Shown: one piece after another, positions 18,687 through 27,535 of the stretch
How the letters are laid out: each line of letters begins with the position of its first letter
Position numbering within the stretch: position 1 is the first letter of the stretch
Assembly: GCA_947625095.1 (NCBI GenBank)
Contig: CANQMX010000006.1
Location: forward strand, 1-64,000
Length of the DNA stretch: 64,000 nt
DNA from: an uncultured Clostridia bacterium
GTDB taxonomy: Bacteria > Bacillota > Clostridia > Christensenellales > Borkfalkiaceae
Direction: 5' to 3'
Program-made: the position numbers and the translations under genes
Notes under the pieces: generated by a model
What the model was told of the DNA's origin: nothing
The model's database searches: none
What the model saw: only the letters and a program-made list of their open reading frames with translations

Positions 18687-19271
18687 TTATGTAGCCTGTT
18701 CGGTAAAAATTCTGCGGAGGACGGCCAAGACCTGCGCCCAATTTGCGCCGCCGTAGTGCACTTCCATGGCGCGGGCGAGGTTGCTTTTATCCACAAACAG
18801 CACGGCCTTCACCCCCTGCGCCTGCGCGGCGAGGCAGGTCTCCACGCAGTCGTCGATGAGCACCTTGTGGTCGTTTTCCGCGCACCACGTCCCCTTGTCG
18901 GAGACGCCCGCGACGATGTTATCGTAGGGGATGCGCCGCTTTTCCAGCCAATCGCGGGTGATCTTTTCGGGGTTCACGAACCACTCCTTGGTGCGCGCCG
19001 TGAGCACGGTGACGGTGTGCCCCTCTTGGCGCAGCGCCGTGAGCGCCTCGCGCGCGCCCTTCCTTGCGGGGGCTTCGGTAAAGACGGTGACGCCGCCCTC
19101 GTGCACGAATTTCAGAACGTCGTCCAAACTCCAATTGAAGGTCTCCGTGAGGCCGTGCGCGTCCGCGTCGACGAGTTTGAAGGGGAGACCCATGCGTGCG
19201 ATGTACCCCTGCGCCCGCGTGACGCGGTCGACAACGGAGAGGGTATCGTCAAGATCTATGGCAATCTTCAT
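18687..19271 (-). CDS. HAD-superfamily phosphatase, NT5C-like
   Basis: MKIAIDLDDTLSVVDRV...VTVLTARTKEW...VLIDDCVETC. Confidence 0.75.
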   Translation of the reverse strand: MKIAIDLDDTLSVVDRVTRAQGYIARMGLPFKLVDADAHGLTETFNWSLDDVLKFVHEGGVTVFTEAPARKGAREALTALRQEGHTVTVLTARTKEWFVNPEKITRDWLEKRRIPYDNIVAGVSDKGTWCAENDHKVLIDDCVETCLAAQAQGVKAVLFVDKSNLARAMEVHYGGANWAQVLAVLRRIFTEQAT

Positions 19272-19356
19272 AAAACACCTGCTTTGTTTTACTGATTTCA
19301 TTTTCTCTGTCACCCCCTCCTCGGGAGGGGGTAGGGGGGTGGGGTGCTACCGCTCC

Positions 19357-19498
19357 GCCGAGCTACTGCACGGCGGAACTCGGTGCGAGGCGGGTCTCCC
19401 GCCGCTGCACGCCCCCATTTGCCACACTACCGTAGGCTTAATGTCGGGGCAAGCGTTTTCGAGCCGCAACTCAATATCCCATACGCGTTACATTCCTC
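19357..19498. repeat. 142-nt structured dispersed repeat, copy 2 (3' of uvrB)
   Basis: 4 mismatches to 15667-15808; internal hairpin GTGC..GGCGGG-AGA-CCCGCC..GCAC on the minus strand. Confidence 0.95.
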
Positions 19499-19538
19499 AC
19501 GGAAAAATATTTTGCGCAGCAAAAGATTTTTCGTGAAT

Positions 19539-21500
19539 TTATTTTCTCATGCGTTTACGAAGTTCATTGATTTGTTCGCGTATCTCAATTGCTCTTTCAA
19601 AATCGAGGGCGTTTGATGCCACCCGCATCAGCGTCTTTAACTTTTCGATCTCGTCGGGGATGTCCTTTGCGGCGATCTCCGCACCCTTCTTTGCCTTGCC
19701 CGTGATGTTGAGCGTGGACTTCACCTCTTTGATGATGGTCCTCGGCACAATGCCGTGCGCCTCGTTGTACGCCTGCTGCTTGGCGCGGCGGCGGTTGGTC
19801 TCGCCGATGGCGCGCTCCATCGAACCCGTCATCTCGTCGGCGTACATCACGACCCGCCCCTCCGCGTTTCTCGCCGCCCTGCCTATGGTCTGCACGAGGG
19901 AGGTCTCGCTCCTCAAAAACCCCTCCTTATCGGCGTCGAGAATGGCGACGAGTTTGACTTCGGGCAAGTCCAGCCCCTCGCGCAAAAGATTGATGCCGCA
20001 CAGCACGTCGAAATCGCCCGCACGCAGCCCGTTGACGATGTCGATGCGCTCCAACGTATCGATATCCGAGTGCATATAGCGCACCTTGACGCCGTTCTCC
20101 TTCATGTAGTCGGTAAGGCTCTCCGCCATGCGCTTGGTGAGCGTCGTCACGAGCACCCGCCCGCCGCTTTTGACTACCTCGTGCACCTCGGAGAGGAGGT
20201 CGTCGATCTGCCCCCTCGTCGGCTTGACGGTGACGGGGGGATCGAGCAGCCCCGTCGGGCGGATGAGCTGTTCGACGACCTGCCCCGCCTCCCCAAGTTC
20301 GTAGGGCGCGGGCGTCGCCGAGACGCAGATGAGCTGGGGCACGCGCGCGTCGAATTCCTCGAAGGTGAGCGGGCGATTGTCGTACGCCGACTTCATGCGG
20401 AAGCCGTACTCGACGAGATTGATCTTCCTCGCCCTGTCGCCGTTGTACATGGCGCGGATCTGCGGGATGGTCATGTGGCTCTCGTCGATAAAGACGAGGA
20501 AATTTTTGGGGAAGTAATCGAGGAGGGTGAACGAGGGCTGTCCCGGCGCGCGCCCGTCGAAGTAGCGCGAATAATTTTCGATGCCCGAACAGTACCCGAT
20601 CTCGCGCATCATTTCAAGGTCGTGCTCGGTGCGCTGGCGGAGGCGCTGGGCTTCCAAGAGTTTCCCCTCGTCCTCAAACGCCTTCACCTCGCCCTCCAGA
20701 TCCTCGGCAATCATCGAAAGAGCCCATTCAAGCCGCTCGCTGCCCACCGCGTAGTGGGAAGCGGGGAAGATGACGGCGTGTTTGAGCTCAGCAAGAATTT
20801 TGCCCGTCGTCACGTCCTCCTCCGAGAGGCGGTCGATCTCGTCGCCGAAAAATTCGACGCGGATCGCCACCTCGGAATTGGAGGCGGGGAAGATCTCGAC
20901 GACGTCGCCGCGCACGCGGAAGGTAGTGCGCTTGAAGTCCATATCGTTGCGCGAATATTGGATGCCGACGAGGCGGGATAAAAGTTCGTCCCGCTCCAAC
21001 CTGTCCCCGGGGCGGAGGGAGACGCCGAGGCGGAAAAATTCCTCGGGCGCGCCCAGCCCGTAAATGCAGGAGACGGAGGAGACGACGATGACATCGTCCC
21101 GCTCTCCAAGAGAGCACGTCGCGGCGTTGCGGAGTTTATCGATCTCATCGTTCATCGACATATCCTTTTCGATGTAGGTGTCGGTGGAGGGGATGTAACT
21201 TTCTGGCTGGTAATAGTCGTAGTACGAGACGAAAAATTCCACGCGGTTTTCGGGGAAAAATTCGCGGAATTCGTTGCAGAGTTGGGCGGCAAGCGTCTTG
21301 TTGTGCGCGATGACGAGGGCGGGCCGCCCCACGTTTTTGATGACGTTTGCCATCGTAAACGTCTTGCCGCTGCCCGTTACGCCCACCAACACCTGCGTGC
21401 GGATGCCGTCCAGCACCCCCTCGGTGAGCGCCTCGATCGCCTCGGGCTGATCCCCCGTCGGCTGAAAGGGCGCATGAAGTTTGAAATCGAAGTGTTCCAT
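19539..21500 (-). CDS. uvrB: Excinuclease ABC subunit B
   Basis: [43 protein letters not shown]...; start [14 protein letters not shown]. Confidence 0.98.
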   Translation of the reverse strand: MEHFDFKLHAPFQPTGDQPEAIEALTEGVLDGIRTQVLVGVTGSGKTFTMANVIKNVGRPALVIAHNKTLAAQLCNEFREFFPENRVEFFVSYYDYYQPESYIPSTDTYIEKDMSMNDEIDKLRNAATCSLGERDDVIVVSSVSCIYGLGAPEEFFRLGVSLRPGDRLERDELLSRLVGIQYSRNDMDFKRTTFRVRGDVVEIFPASNSEVAIRVEFFGDEIDRLSEEDVTTGKILAELKHAVIFPASHYAVGSERLEWALSMIAEDLEGEVKAFEDEGKLLEAQRLRQRTEHDLEMMREIGYCSGIENYSRYFDGRAPGQPSFTLLDYFPKNFLVFIDESHMTIPQIRAMYNGDRARKINLVEYGFRMKSAYDNRPLTFEEFDARVPQLICVSATPAPYELGEAGQVVEQLIRPTGLLDPPVTVKPTRGQIDDLLSEVHEVVKSGGRVLVTTLTKRMAESLTDYMKENGVKVRYMHSDIDTLERIDIVNGLRAGDFDVLCGINLLREGLDLPEVKLVAILDADKEGFLRSETSLVQTIGRAARNAEGRVVMYADEMTGSMERAIGETNRRRAKQQAYNEAHGIVPRTIIKEVKSTLNITGKAKKGAEIAAKDIPDEIEKLKTLMRVASNALDFERAIEIREQINELRKRMRK

Positions 21501-21514
21501 ATCGTAAAATAGCA

Positions 21515-21562
21515 CAAACAAACGTTTGTGCCTATCTTATCGCATTTGCGTCTGTTTGTCAA
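21515..21562 (-). promoter_or_regulatory. uvrB promoter with LexA/SOS-box-like palindrome
   Basis: Minus strand TTGACA (21557-21562), 17 nt, TAAGAT (21534-21539), then CAAAC-N4-GTTTG (21515-21528) near +1. Confidence 0.6.
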
Positions 21563-21567
21563 GCGAT

Positions 21568-21966
21568 TTAAGAAAGAAGCGCCCGAAGCAAGATGCCCAC
21601 GGCGGCGGAGAGAAGCCCGCACGCCACGGTGAGGGCGAGTTTGAAGGCGAGTTTTCTGCGGCGCACCGCGTCATAGCGGCGGTAGGCAAGCCCCGCCTCG
21701 TGCATACAGACGACGTACGTCTTTTCCCCCTTGCGCTCGGTGGGCAAAATTTCGAGGTAGCCGTCGAGTTCCAACGAGCGCAAAATGCGCTCCACGCCCT
21801 CCTCATCGTATCCCTTTTCGGGGAGCAGCGCAAGAATTTCGTAGGGGCAGACGAGAAAGCGCTCCTTGCCGTGCGCGAGGGTGAACATGGCGTTCATCAC
21901 GGCGTTTTCGCGGCGGGAGAGGCGGTCGGTGGGCATGGTCACGCCCATAAAAGCGATACCGCCCAA
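21568..21966 (-). CDS. Hypothetical protein, helical/wHTH-like N-term plus C-terminal TM
   Basis: NAVMNAMFTLAHGKERFLVCPYEILALLPEKGYDEEGVERILRSLELDGYLEI...LTVACGLLSAAVGILLRALL; the true start may be internal (MGVTMPTDRL or MPTDRL). Confidence 0.65.
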   Translation of the reverse strand: MGGIAFMGVTMPTDRLSRRENAVMNAMFTLAHGKERFLVCPYEILALLPEKGYDEEGVERILRSLELDGYLEILPTERKGEKTYVVCMHEAGLAYRRYDAVRRRKLAFKLALTVACGLLSAAVGILLRALLS

Positions 21967-22310
21967 AAGAAGAGCGCCCCCAAAAATCCGCCGAGGAGCG
22001 CGCCCGAAAAGGAGAGCAAAAATTCATCCCTCCTCCGCACGCGGAAGTTCCTTTCGCGCAGGCGCTCCTGTTCGAAGTACTTTTTCCCCTCGGCGAGCGG
22101 CCTCACGCAGTACAGCCCGTCCTCGGCGTAGCGGATCTCGATGAACCGCTCGGCCTCCAGAAAGGAGAGCATGGCGCGGATCTCTCCCCTCTCCGCGCCG
22201 CCGCGGGGAGCGAGCCTTTCTTCAAGCTCCCGCTCCTCGATGATCTTATAGCCTTCGCCACAGCGTTCGTTGATGGCGGCAAGAAGCGCGCCCGTCTTTT
22301 CGTCTAACAT
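21939..22310 (-). CDS. Hypothetical protein, helical/wHTH-like N-term plus C-terminal TM
   Basis: MLDEKTGALLAAINERCGEGYKIIEERELEERLAP...SGALLGGFLGALFFWAVSLLW; same layout as its downstream neighbour. Confidence 0.65.
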   Translation of the reverse strand: MLDEKTGALLAAINERCGEGYKIIEERELEERLAPRGGAERGEIRAMLSFLEAERFIEIRYAEDGLYCVRPLAEGKKYFEQERLRERNFRVRRRDEFLLSFSGALLGGFLGALFFWAVSLLWA

Positions 22311-22356
22311 AGCCCCCGCAACAAGTATTCCCGTTTCGGCGGAAGGCCATGCGAGA

Positions 22357-23379
22357 TCAGCCCAAAATCGGCAGGAAGGGATTATACCAATAGAACGCCG
22401 CCGAGAGCGGCGAGGAGGTGAAGAGGCCCTCTATCATCTCGCCGATCGCGAATTCGCCCATGAACTCGAATTGGCTCGTCACTGTCTGCACGAGGTATGC
22501 GACGCCGTAGTAGAGGCCGCACATCGCGGCAAAGAACACCGCGAGGAAGATGAGGAAGAGGATGACGGAGGAGATGATGCCGAGCGTGCGGCTATCGAGC
22601 GCGCGGCGCAGCCCCTTATGCAAGAACCAGCCGATGACGAGAACGACGGCGAAGAATATCGCAAAGAAGAGGAGGGCAAAGAGGCCGTACCCCAGCACGG
22701 AGGCCGCGGTGGGCGGAAGGGAGCCGAACTGCGCCGAGAGCGCCGCCCCCCAATTCGCGAAGAAGCCCACCTTGGTGACGAGCAAAATCGCGCCGAAGAA
22801 ACTTGCAAAGGTGAGCGCCGCCATCAGAAGATAGTAGACGGCGTGGATAAACCCGATGCGCAGCCCCGCGCGCACGAACAGGAAGCAGACCGTGATGATG
22901 AAGAGATCGTAGATGTGCTTGGAGAGGAAGTCCGTCCACACGCTGCTCTCGTAGACGGGTTGGAGAAATTCGGGATAGGCAGGCGTTACGCCGAATATGG
23001 CGAGCGCGAAACTTGCGATCACCGAAAATAGGAGGGCGGCGTTCATGAGCGCGCACAGCGCGCCCAAAATGCGGCTCCACCACACCATGGACTTATACGG
23101 CAGTTCGCAATTTATCATGCGCGCGCGGATGATCCCGCCGAGCATGAGATCGAGGCCGAGCGCGCCCGCGAACACGCCCGCGACCGTCCAAAAATACCAG
23201 CCGCCCTCTTCGATCTCCGGAGGTGTGATGACGTCGAAGAGGAAGGTCAGGGCAAAGAGCGCAAAGACCTGCCAGCCGACCCACGACACGCGCGAAGCCT
23301 TGCGGAAAAATCCGTACAGGAGCGACAAACCGCCGACGCCCGCCGAGGCGGAAATGAGGATGATTTCTATTGTACTCAC
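22357..23379 (-). CDS. Multi-pass membrane protein (CvpA-like?)
   Basis: 340 aa with many hydrophobic segments. Confidence 0.7.
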   Translation of the reverse strand: MSTIEIILISASAGVGGLSLLYGFFRKASRVSWVGWQVFALFALTFLFDVITPPEIEEGGWYFWTVAGVFAGALGLDLMLGGIIRARMINCELPYKSMVWWSRILGALCALMNAALLFSVIASFALAIFGVTPAYPEFLQPVYESSVWTDFLSKHIYDLFIITVCFLFVRAGLRIGFIHAVYYLLMAALTFASFFGAILLVTKVGFFANWGAALSAQFGSLPPTAASVLGYGLFALLFFAIFFAVVLVIGWFLHKGLRRALDSRTLGIISSVILFLIFLAVFFAAMCGLYYGVAYLVQTVTSQFEFMGEFAIGEMIEGLFTSSPLSAAFYWYNPFLPILG

Positions 23380-23394
23380 GCGTTCAAGCCTCCG

Positions 23395-25014
23395 TTATTT
23401 GTTGAAATTATCTTTGAGCGAAACGATCTCGGAGAGCACTAACTTTCCCCCCTCCGAAAAGGCGCGGTAGTAACCCGTGCGCATCAGTTGGTAACTGCCC
23501 TCCGCCTCCATGAGGTGGGGTTCGGCCTTGGCGGAAAAGATGTGCTCGCTGTCGAGGTTCATCCGCTCGGAAAAATCCTGCCCCGCGTAGTCCGCGTCGC
23601 GCAGAAGATGATCGTACTGTTTCAATGTGGCGTCCACGCACGTCTCCGCATTCACCCAATGCAGAACGCCCTTCGCCTTTATCCCGCTCGTGTCGTTTCC
23701 GCTCCTGCTCTCGGGGAAGTAGGTGCACTTGACTTCCACGACGTTGCCGTTTTCGTCCGCCACCGCCTCGTCGGCGCGCACGATGTAGGCGTTTTTGAGG
23801 CGCGCATAGCCGCCGAGTTTCAGGCGGTAGTACTTGGGCGGCGGGTCGAGGGAGAAATCGGCGCGCTCGATGTACAGCGTCTTGCCGAATTTGATTTTTC
23901 TCGTGCCCGCGCCCTCCTGCATCTGGTTTACCTCGAAGTCCACATCCTCGCTCCCCTCGTAGTTGGTGAGGGTGAGTTTGATGGGGTCGACGACCGCCAT
24001 CGCGCGGGGCACATGGGCGTTGAGGTATTCCCGGACGACGGCCTCGAAGTAACTTATTTCGCACTCCGACTGCGCCTTGGCGACGCCCGCCCGCTCGCAG
24101 AAGTCCTTGATGGCTTCGGCGGGGATGCCGCGGGCGCGAAGTCCCGCCAATGTGGGCATCCGCGGGTCGTCCCACCCGTGCACCGAACCCTCCTCCACGA
24201 GTTTTTTGAGGTAGCGCTTGCTCATCACGAGGTTGGTGAGGTTGAGGCGGGCGAACTCGATCTGCCGCGGCTTGGGGTCGAAGCCCAAGGTGATGCCTAC
24301 CCAATCGTACAGCGGGCGGTGATCCTCAAATTCGAGGGTGCACAGGGAGTGCGTCACCCCCTGCAAATAGTCGCAGATGGGGTGGGCGTAGTCGTACATG
24401 GGGTAGATGCACCACTTGCTGCCCGTGCGGTGGTGCTCGGCGTGCAAAATGCGGTAGATGACGGGGTCGCGCAAATTGACGTTGGGCGACGCCATGTCGA
24501 TCTTCGCGCGCAGGCACTTTTCGCCGTCGGCAAATTTTCCCGCCTTCATCTCGCGGAAGAGGCGCAAATTTTCCTCGGGCGTCCTGTTTCTGTACGGGCT
24601 TTCCCGCCCCGGCTCGGTGAGCGTGCCCCGCGTATTTTTGATTTCCTCGGCGGAGAGGTCGCACACAAACGCCTTGCCCATCAAAATGAGTTTTTCGGCG
24701 TACTCGTAGATGGTATCGAAGAAGTCGGAGGCGTACACCTCCCTTGCCCACTCGTAGCCCATCCAGCGGATGTCGGCGCGGATGGCCTCCACGAACTCCG
24801 TCTTTTCCTTGGAGGGGTTGGTGTCGTCGAAGAAGAGATTGCACTTGCCGCCGTATTTTTGGGCTGTGCCGAAGTCGACGAACATCGCCTTTGCGTGGCC
24901 GATGTGAAGGTATCCGTTCGGCTCAGGGGGAAAGCGCGTCTGCACGGCGGAAATTTTGCCCGCCGCGAGGTCGTCCTCCACGATTTGTTCGATGAAATTG
25001 GTCGCTTCCGCCAT
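23395..25014 (-). CDS. glnS: Glutamine--tRNA ligase
   Basis: TRFPPEPNGYLHIGHAKAMFVDFGTAQKYGGKCNLFFDDTNPSKE; VMSKRYL. Confidence 0.96.
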   Translation of the reverse strand: MAEATNFIEQIVEDDLAAGKISAVQTRFPPEPNGYLHIGHAKAMFVDFGTAQKYGGKCNLFFDDTNPSKEKTEFVEAIRADIRWMGYEWAREVYASDFFDTIYEYAEKLILMGKAFVCDLSAEEIKNTRGTLTEPGRESPYRNRTPEENLRLFREMKAGKFADGEKCLRAKIDMASPNVNLRDPVIYRILHAEHHRTGSKWCIYPMYDYAHPICDYLQGVTHSLCTLEFEDHRPLYDWVGITLGFDPKPRQIEFARLNLTNLVMSKRYLKKLVEEGSVHGWDDPRMPTLAGLRARGIPAEAIKDFCERAGVAKAQSECEISYFEAVVREYLNAHVPRAMAVVDPIKLTLTNYEGSEDVDFEVNQMQEGAGTRKIKFGKTLYIERADFSLDPPPKYYRLKLGGYARLKNAYIVRADEAVADENGNVVEVKCTYFPESRSGNDTSGIKAKGVLHWVNAETCVDATLKQYDHLLRDADYAGQDFSERMNLDSEHIFSAKAEPHLMEAEGSYQLMRTGYYRAFSEGGKLVLSEIVSLKDNFNK

Positions 25015-25192
25015 AGATCTGCCTCCCCAAGCCCTGTCTTTTGCAATGTTCCCGTTAATTATAGCATATTCCGCCCGAAAATGATACACTTTCGCACCAC
25101 TTTTTACGATTTTACCGAAAATCTCCCGCCCTCGGCCGCCCCTTTGTGAGAGGGCGGCTTCTCCGCAGGCGAAGGTTGGGATCTTCAGCCGA

Positions 25193-25229
25193 AAAGCCGC
25201 CCGACTGCAAGCGCGGTCGGGCGGCATAA
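25193..25229. terminator. GC-rich hairpin downstream of glyS
   Basis: GCCGCCCGACtgcaagcgcgGTCGGGCGGC. Confidence 0.65.
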
Positions 25230-25239
25230 AAATTCACTT

Positions 25240-26610
25240 TCAGAAGGCGCACTTCTCCGAAAGATAGGCGGCGACTTCCGCCATCGGAAGGCGGATCTGC
25301 TCCATGCTGTCCCGATCGCGCACCGTCACCGTGCCGTTTTCGAGCGTATCGAAGTCCACCGTCACGCAGTAGGGCGTGCCCACCTCGTCCTGCCGCCGAT
25401 AGCGCTTGCCGATCGAACCCGCCTCGTCGTACGCGACGGAAAATTGCTTTTTGAGCGACTGCCAAAGTTCCCGTGCGGGCGCTGCCAAATTCTTTTGCAG
25501 GGGCAAAATTGCCGCCTTGTACGCCGCGATCGCGGGGTGGAAATGCAAAACGCTGCGCGTTTCGCCGCCCTCGAGCGTCTCCTCCTCGTACGCCTCGGAG
25601 AGCACCGCGAGCATCAACCTGTCCGCGCCGATCGAGTACTCGATGACGTAGGGAATGTACCTTTCGCCGTTCACGGGGTCGACGTACATGAGCGACTTCC
25701 CCGAATATTCCTGATGGCGGGTCAAATCGTAGTCGGTGCGGTTGTGGATGCCGTTCAACTCCTGCCAGCCCATGGGGTAGAGGTATTGGATATCGCACGC
25801 CGCCTTGGCGTAGTGGGCGAGCTTATCGTGATCGTGGAAGCGGAGGTGTTCCTTTTTGAAGCCCAGATCGAGCAAAAATTGCAGCGCCTTTTGCTTGAAT
25901 TCTTCATAATACTGCCCGTCCGTGCCCTCCTTGCAGAACCATTGGTGCTCCATCTGCTCGAATTCGATGGTGCGGAAAATGAAGTTGCCGGGGGTAATTT
26001 CATTGCGGAACGCCTTTCCTATCTGCGCCACGCCGAAGGGCACTTTGGCGCGCATGGTGCGCTGCACGTTGAGGAAGTTGACAAATTCTCCCTGCGCCGT
26101 CTCGGGGCGGAGGTAAATTTTGTTCTGACTCTCGTCGGTGACGCCGCGGCTGGTCTCGAACATCAGATTGAAGGTGCGGATGGGCGTCCAATCGAACCCG
26201 CCGCAGACGGGGCAGTGGACTTCATGCTCCTGAATGTACGCCTGCATTTCCTCATTCGTCATGAGGTCGGGGTTGACTTTGCCCTTGGAGTGTGCCTCGA
26301 TGAGGTTATCGGCGCGGTGGCGGGTCTTGCATTTTTTGCAGTCCATTTTGGGGTCGGAAAAGGATGTGGTGTGGCCGCTTGCCTCCCACACGCGAGAGTT
26401 CATCAAAATGGCGGCGTCCACCCCGAAGGAATTATCGCTCTCCTGCACAAAGCGCTTCCACCACGCGCGCTTGATGTTGTTTTTGATCTCCACGCCGATG
26501 GGGCCGTAGTCCCACGTGTTGCCCATGCCGCCGTAAATTTCGCTGCCTGGAAAGATGATGCCGCGCGCCTTGCAGAGCGCGACGAGTTTTTCCATTGTGA
26601 CTTCTGCCAT
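25240..26610 (-). CDS. glyS: Glycine--tRNA ligase (alpha2 type)
   Basis: ARGIIFPGSEIYGGMGNTWDYGPIGVEIKNNIKRAWWKRFV, RPETAQGEFVNF. Confidence 0.96.
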   Translation of the reverse strand: MAEVTMEKLVALCKARGIIFPGSEIYGGMGNTWDYGPIGVEIKNNIKRAWWKRFVQESDNSFGVDAAILMNSRVWEASGHTTSFSDPKMDCKKCKTRHRADNLIEAHSKGKVNPDLMTNEEMQAYIQEHEVHCPVCGGFDWTPIRTFNLMFETSRGVTDESQNKIYLRPETAQGEFVNFLNVQRTMRAKVPFGVAQIGKAFRNEITPGNFIFRTIEFEQMEHQWFCKEGTDGQYYEEFKQKALQFLLDLGFKKEHLRFHDHDKLAHYAKAACDIQYLYPMGWQELNGIHNRTDYDLTRHQEYSGKSLMYVDPVNGERYIPYVIEYSIGADRLMLAVLSEAYEEETLEGGETRSVLHFHPAIAAYKAAILPLQKNLAAPARELWQSLKKQFSVAYDEAGSIGKRYRRQDEVGTPYCVTVDFDTLENGTVTVRDRDSMEQIRLPMAEVAAYLSEKCAF

Positions 26611-26774
26611 GATCCACCTCGATGTTTTGTTCCGAATTATAATAGCGTTTTGCGGGGAGAAAGTCAAGTCTTTTCGCGTTGTTCCTTCACTCCAATGCCG
26701 CCCCGCGCGTTTTGCGGAAATTCGGCTTTGGGCGGGGCTTATTTTTGATTTCAAATATTATGTTTTTCCTTTTT

Positions 26775-26833
26775 ATCCCTTCCCGCGCGCGCCGTTCCCC
26801 CCTTTGGGGGGAACGGCGCGCGCGGGAAGGGAT
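26775..26833. repeat. Perfect 28-bp-arm palindrome, 3-nt loop
   Basis: ATCCCTTCCCGCGCGCGCCGTTCCCCCC-TTT-GGGGGGAACGGCGCGCGCGGGAAGGGAT. Confidence 0.95.
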
Positions 26834-27147
26834 AATTTTTTTCGGCGCGGCTCGCCCCTTTTTTGTCCCTCATTCGGAGAATGGTAGAGATTTCTCCACG
26901 CACCGCTTACGCGGCTTGGTCGAAATGACATAAGGGCGCCGCTTACGCGGCTTGGTACTGCGTGCGCCGCTACGCGTCGGACGAAATGACATGGGGTGAA
27001 CGCCGCTTCCCTCTCCCGCACGGCACACTTCCCGATTTTATTGTAGCATAGTGCTTGCGACTTTTGGGTTATGTATGACAACATTTTTTCATGATTTTTT
27101 GAGAAATTTTTTGGGGTGGTAGGAGGACATATCGGACTTCGTTTTTC

Positions 27148-27225
27148 GGGATTCTTCGACTCGCCTTCCTCGCCCCGTCCCCCGCACAAGCGGGGGACGG
27201 GGCGAGGAAGGCGGCTCAGAATGAC
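27148..27225. repeat. Flanked palindrome (P1), ATTCT/AGAAT type
   Basis: GGGATTCTTCGACTCGCCTTCCTCGCCCCGTCCCCCGC-acaa-GCGGGGGACGGGGCGAGGAAGGCGGCTCAGAATGAC. Confidence 0.92.
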
Positions 27226-27267
27226 ACGTAGACCTGAGGGAGGGGCGGGGGCGGGCACTTCGTGGAA

Positions 27268-27327
27268 AGATTCTCTCGCCGCGCGCCCGCCGCACAATGT
27301 GCGGCGGGCGCGCGGCTCGGAATGAGG
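27268..27327. repeat. Flanked palindrome (P1), ATTC/GAAT type
   Basis: AGATTCTCTCGCCGCGCGCCCGCCGCAC-aat-GTGCGGCGGGCGCGCGGCTCGGAATGAGG. Confidence 0.92.
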
Positions 27328-27429
27328 AGGCGGACGGGGCGGAATGAGGAATACCTCCCCACCACCGCCTACGGCGGAGCCTCCCCTCCCGAGGAGGGTA
27401 GGCCTTATGGAGCGGACTGCGTTCGGGGG

Positions 27430-27462
27430 AAGATTCACTCGGGCTACGCCCTCGGAATGAGG
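27430..27462. repeat. Flanked palindrome (P1), short, ATTC/GAAT type
   Basis: AAGATTCACTCGGGCTACGCCCTCGGAATGAGG. Confidence 0.8.
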
Positions 27463-27480
27463 GGGGGATGAGGACGGCAC

Positions 27481-27514
27481 AAAAAAATCTCACGGGAAAC
27501 CGTGAGATTTTTTT
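27481..27514. terminator. Bidirectional-type terminator downstream of the 1180-aa lipoprotein
   Basis: AAAAAAATCTCACGG-gaaa-CCGTGAGATTTTTTT. Confidence 0.9.
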
Positions 27515-27535
27515 ACCGCTCTATTTGCAGGTTAG

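Noticed and set aside
26611-26774. T-box leader upstream of glyS
   Set aside because: Upstream region is short and no T-box sequence (AGGGTGGNACCGCG) or antiterminator was seen; the same holds for alaS, cysS and glnS.
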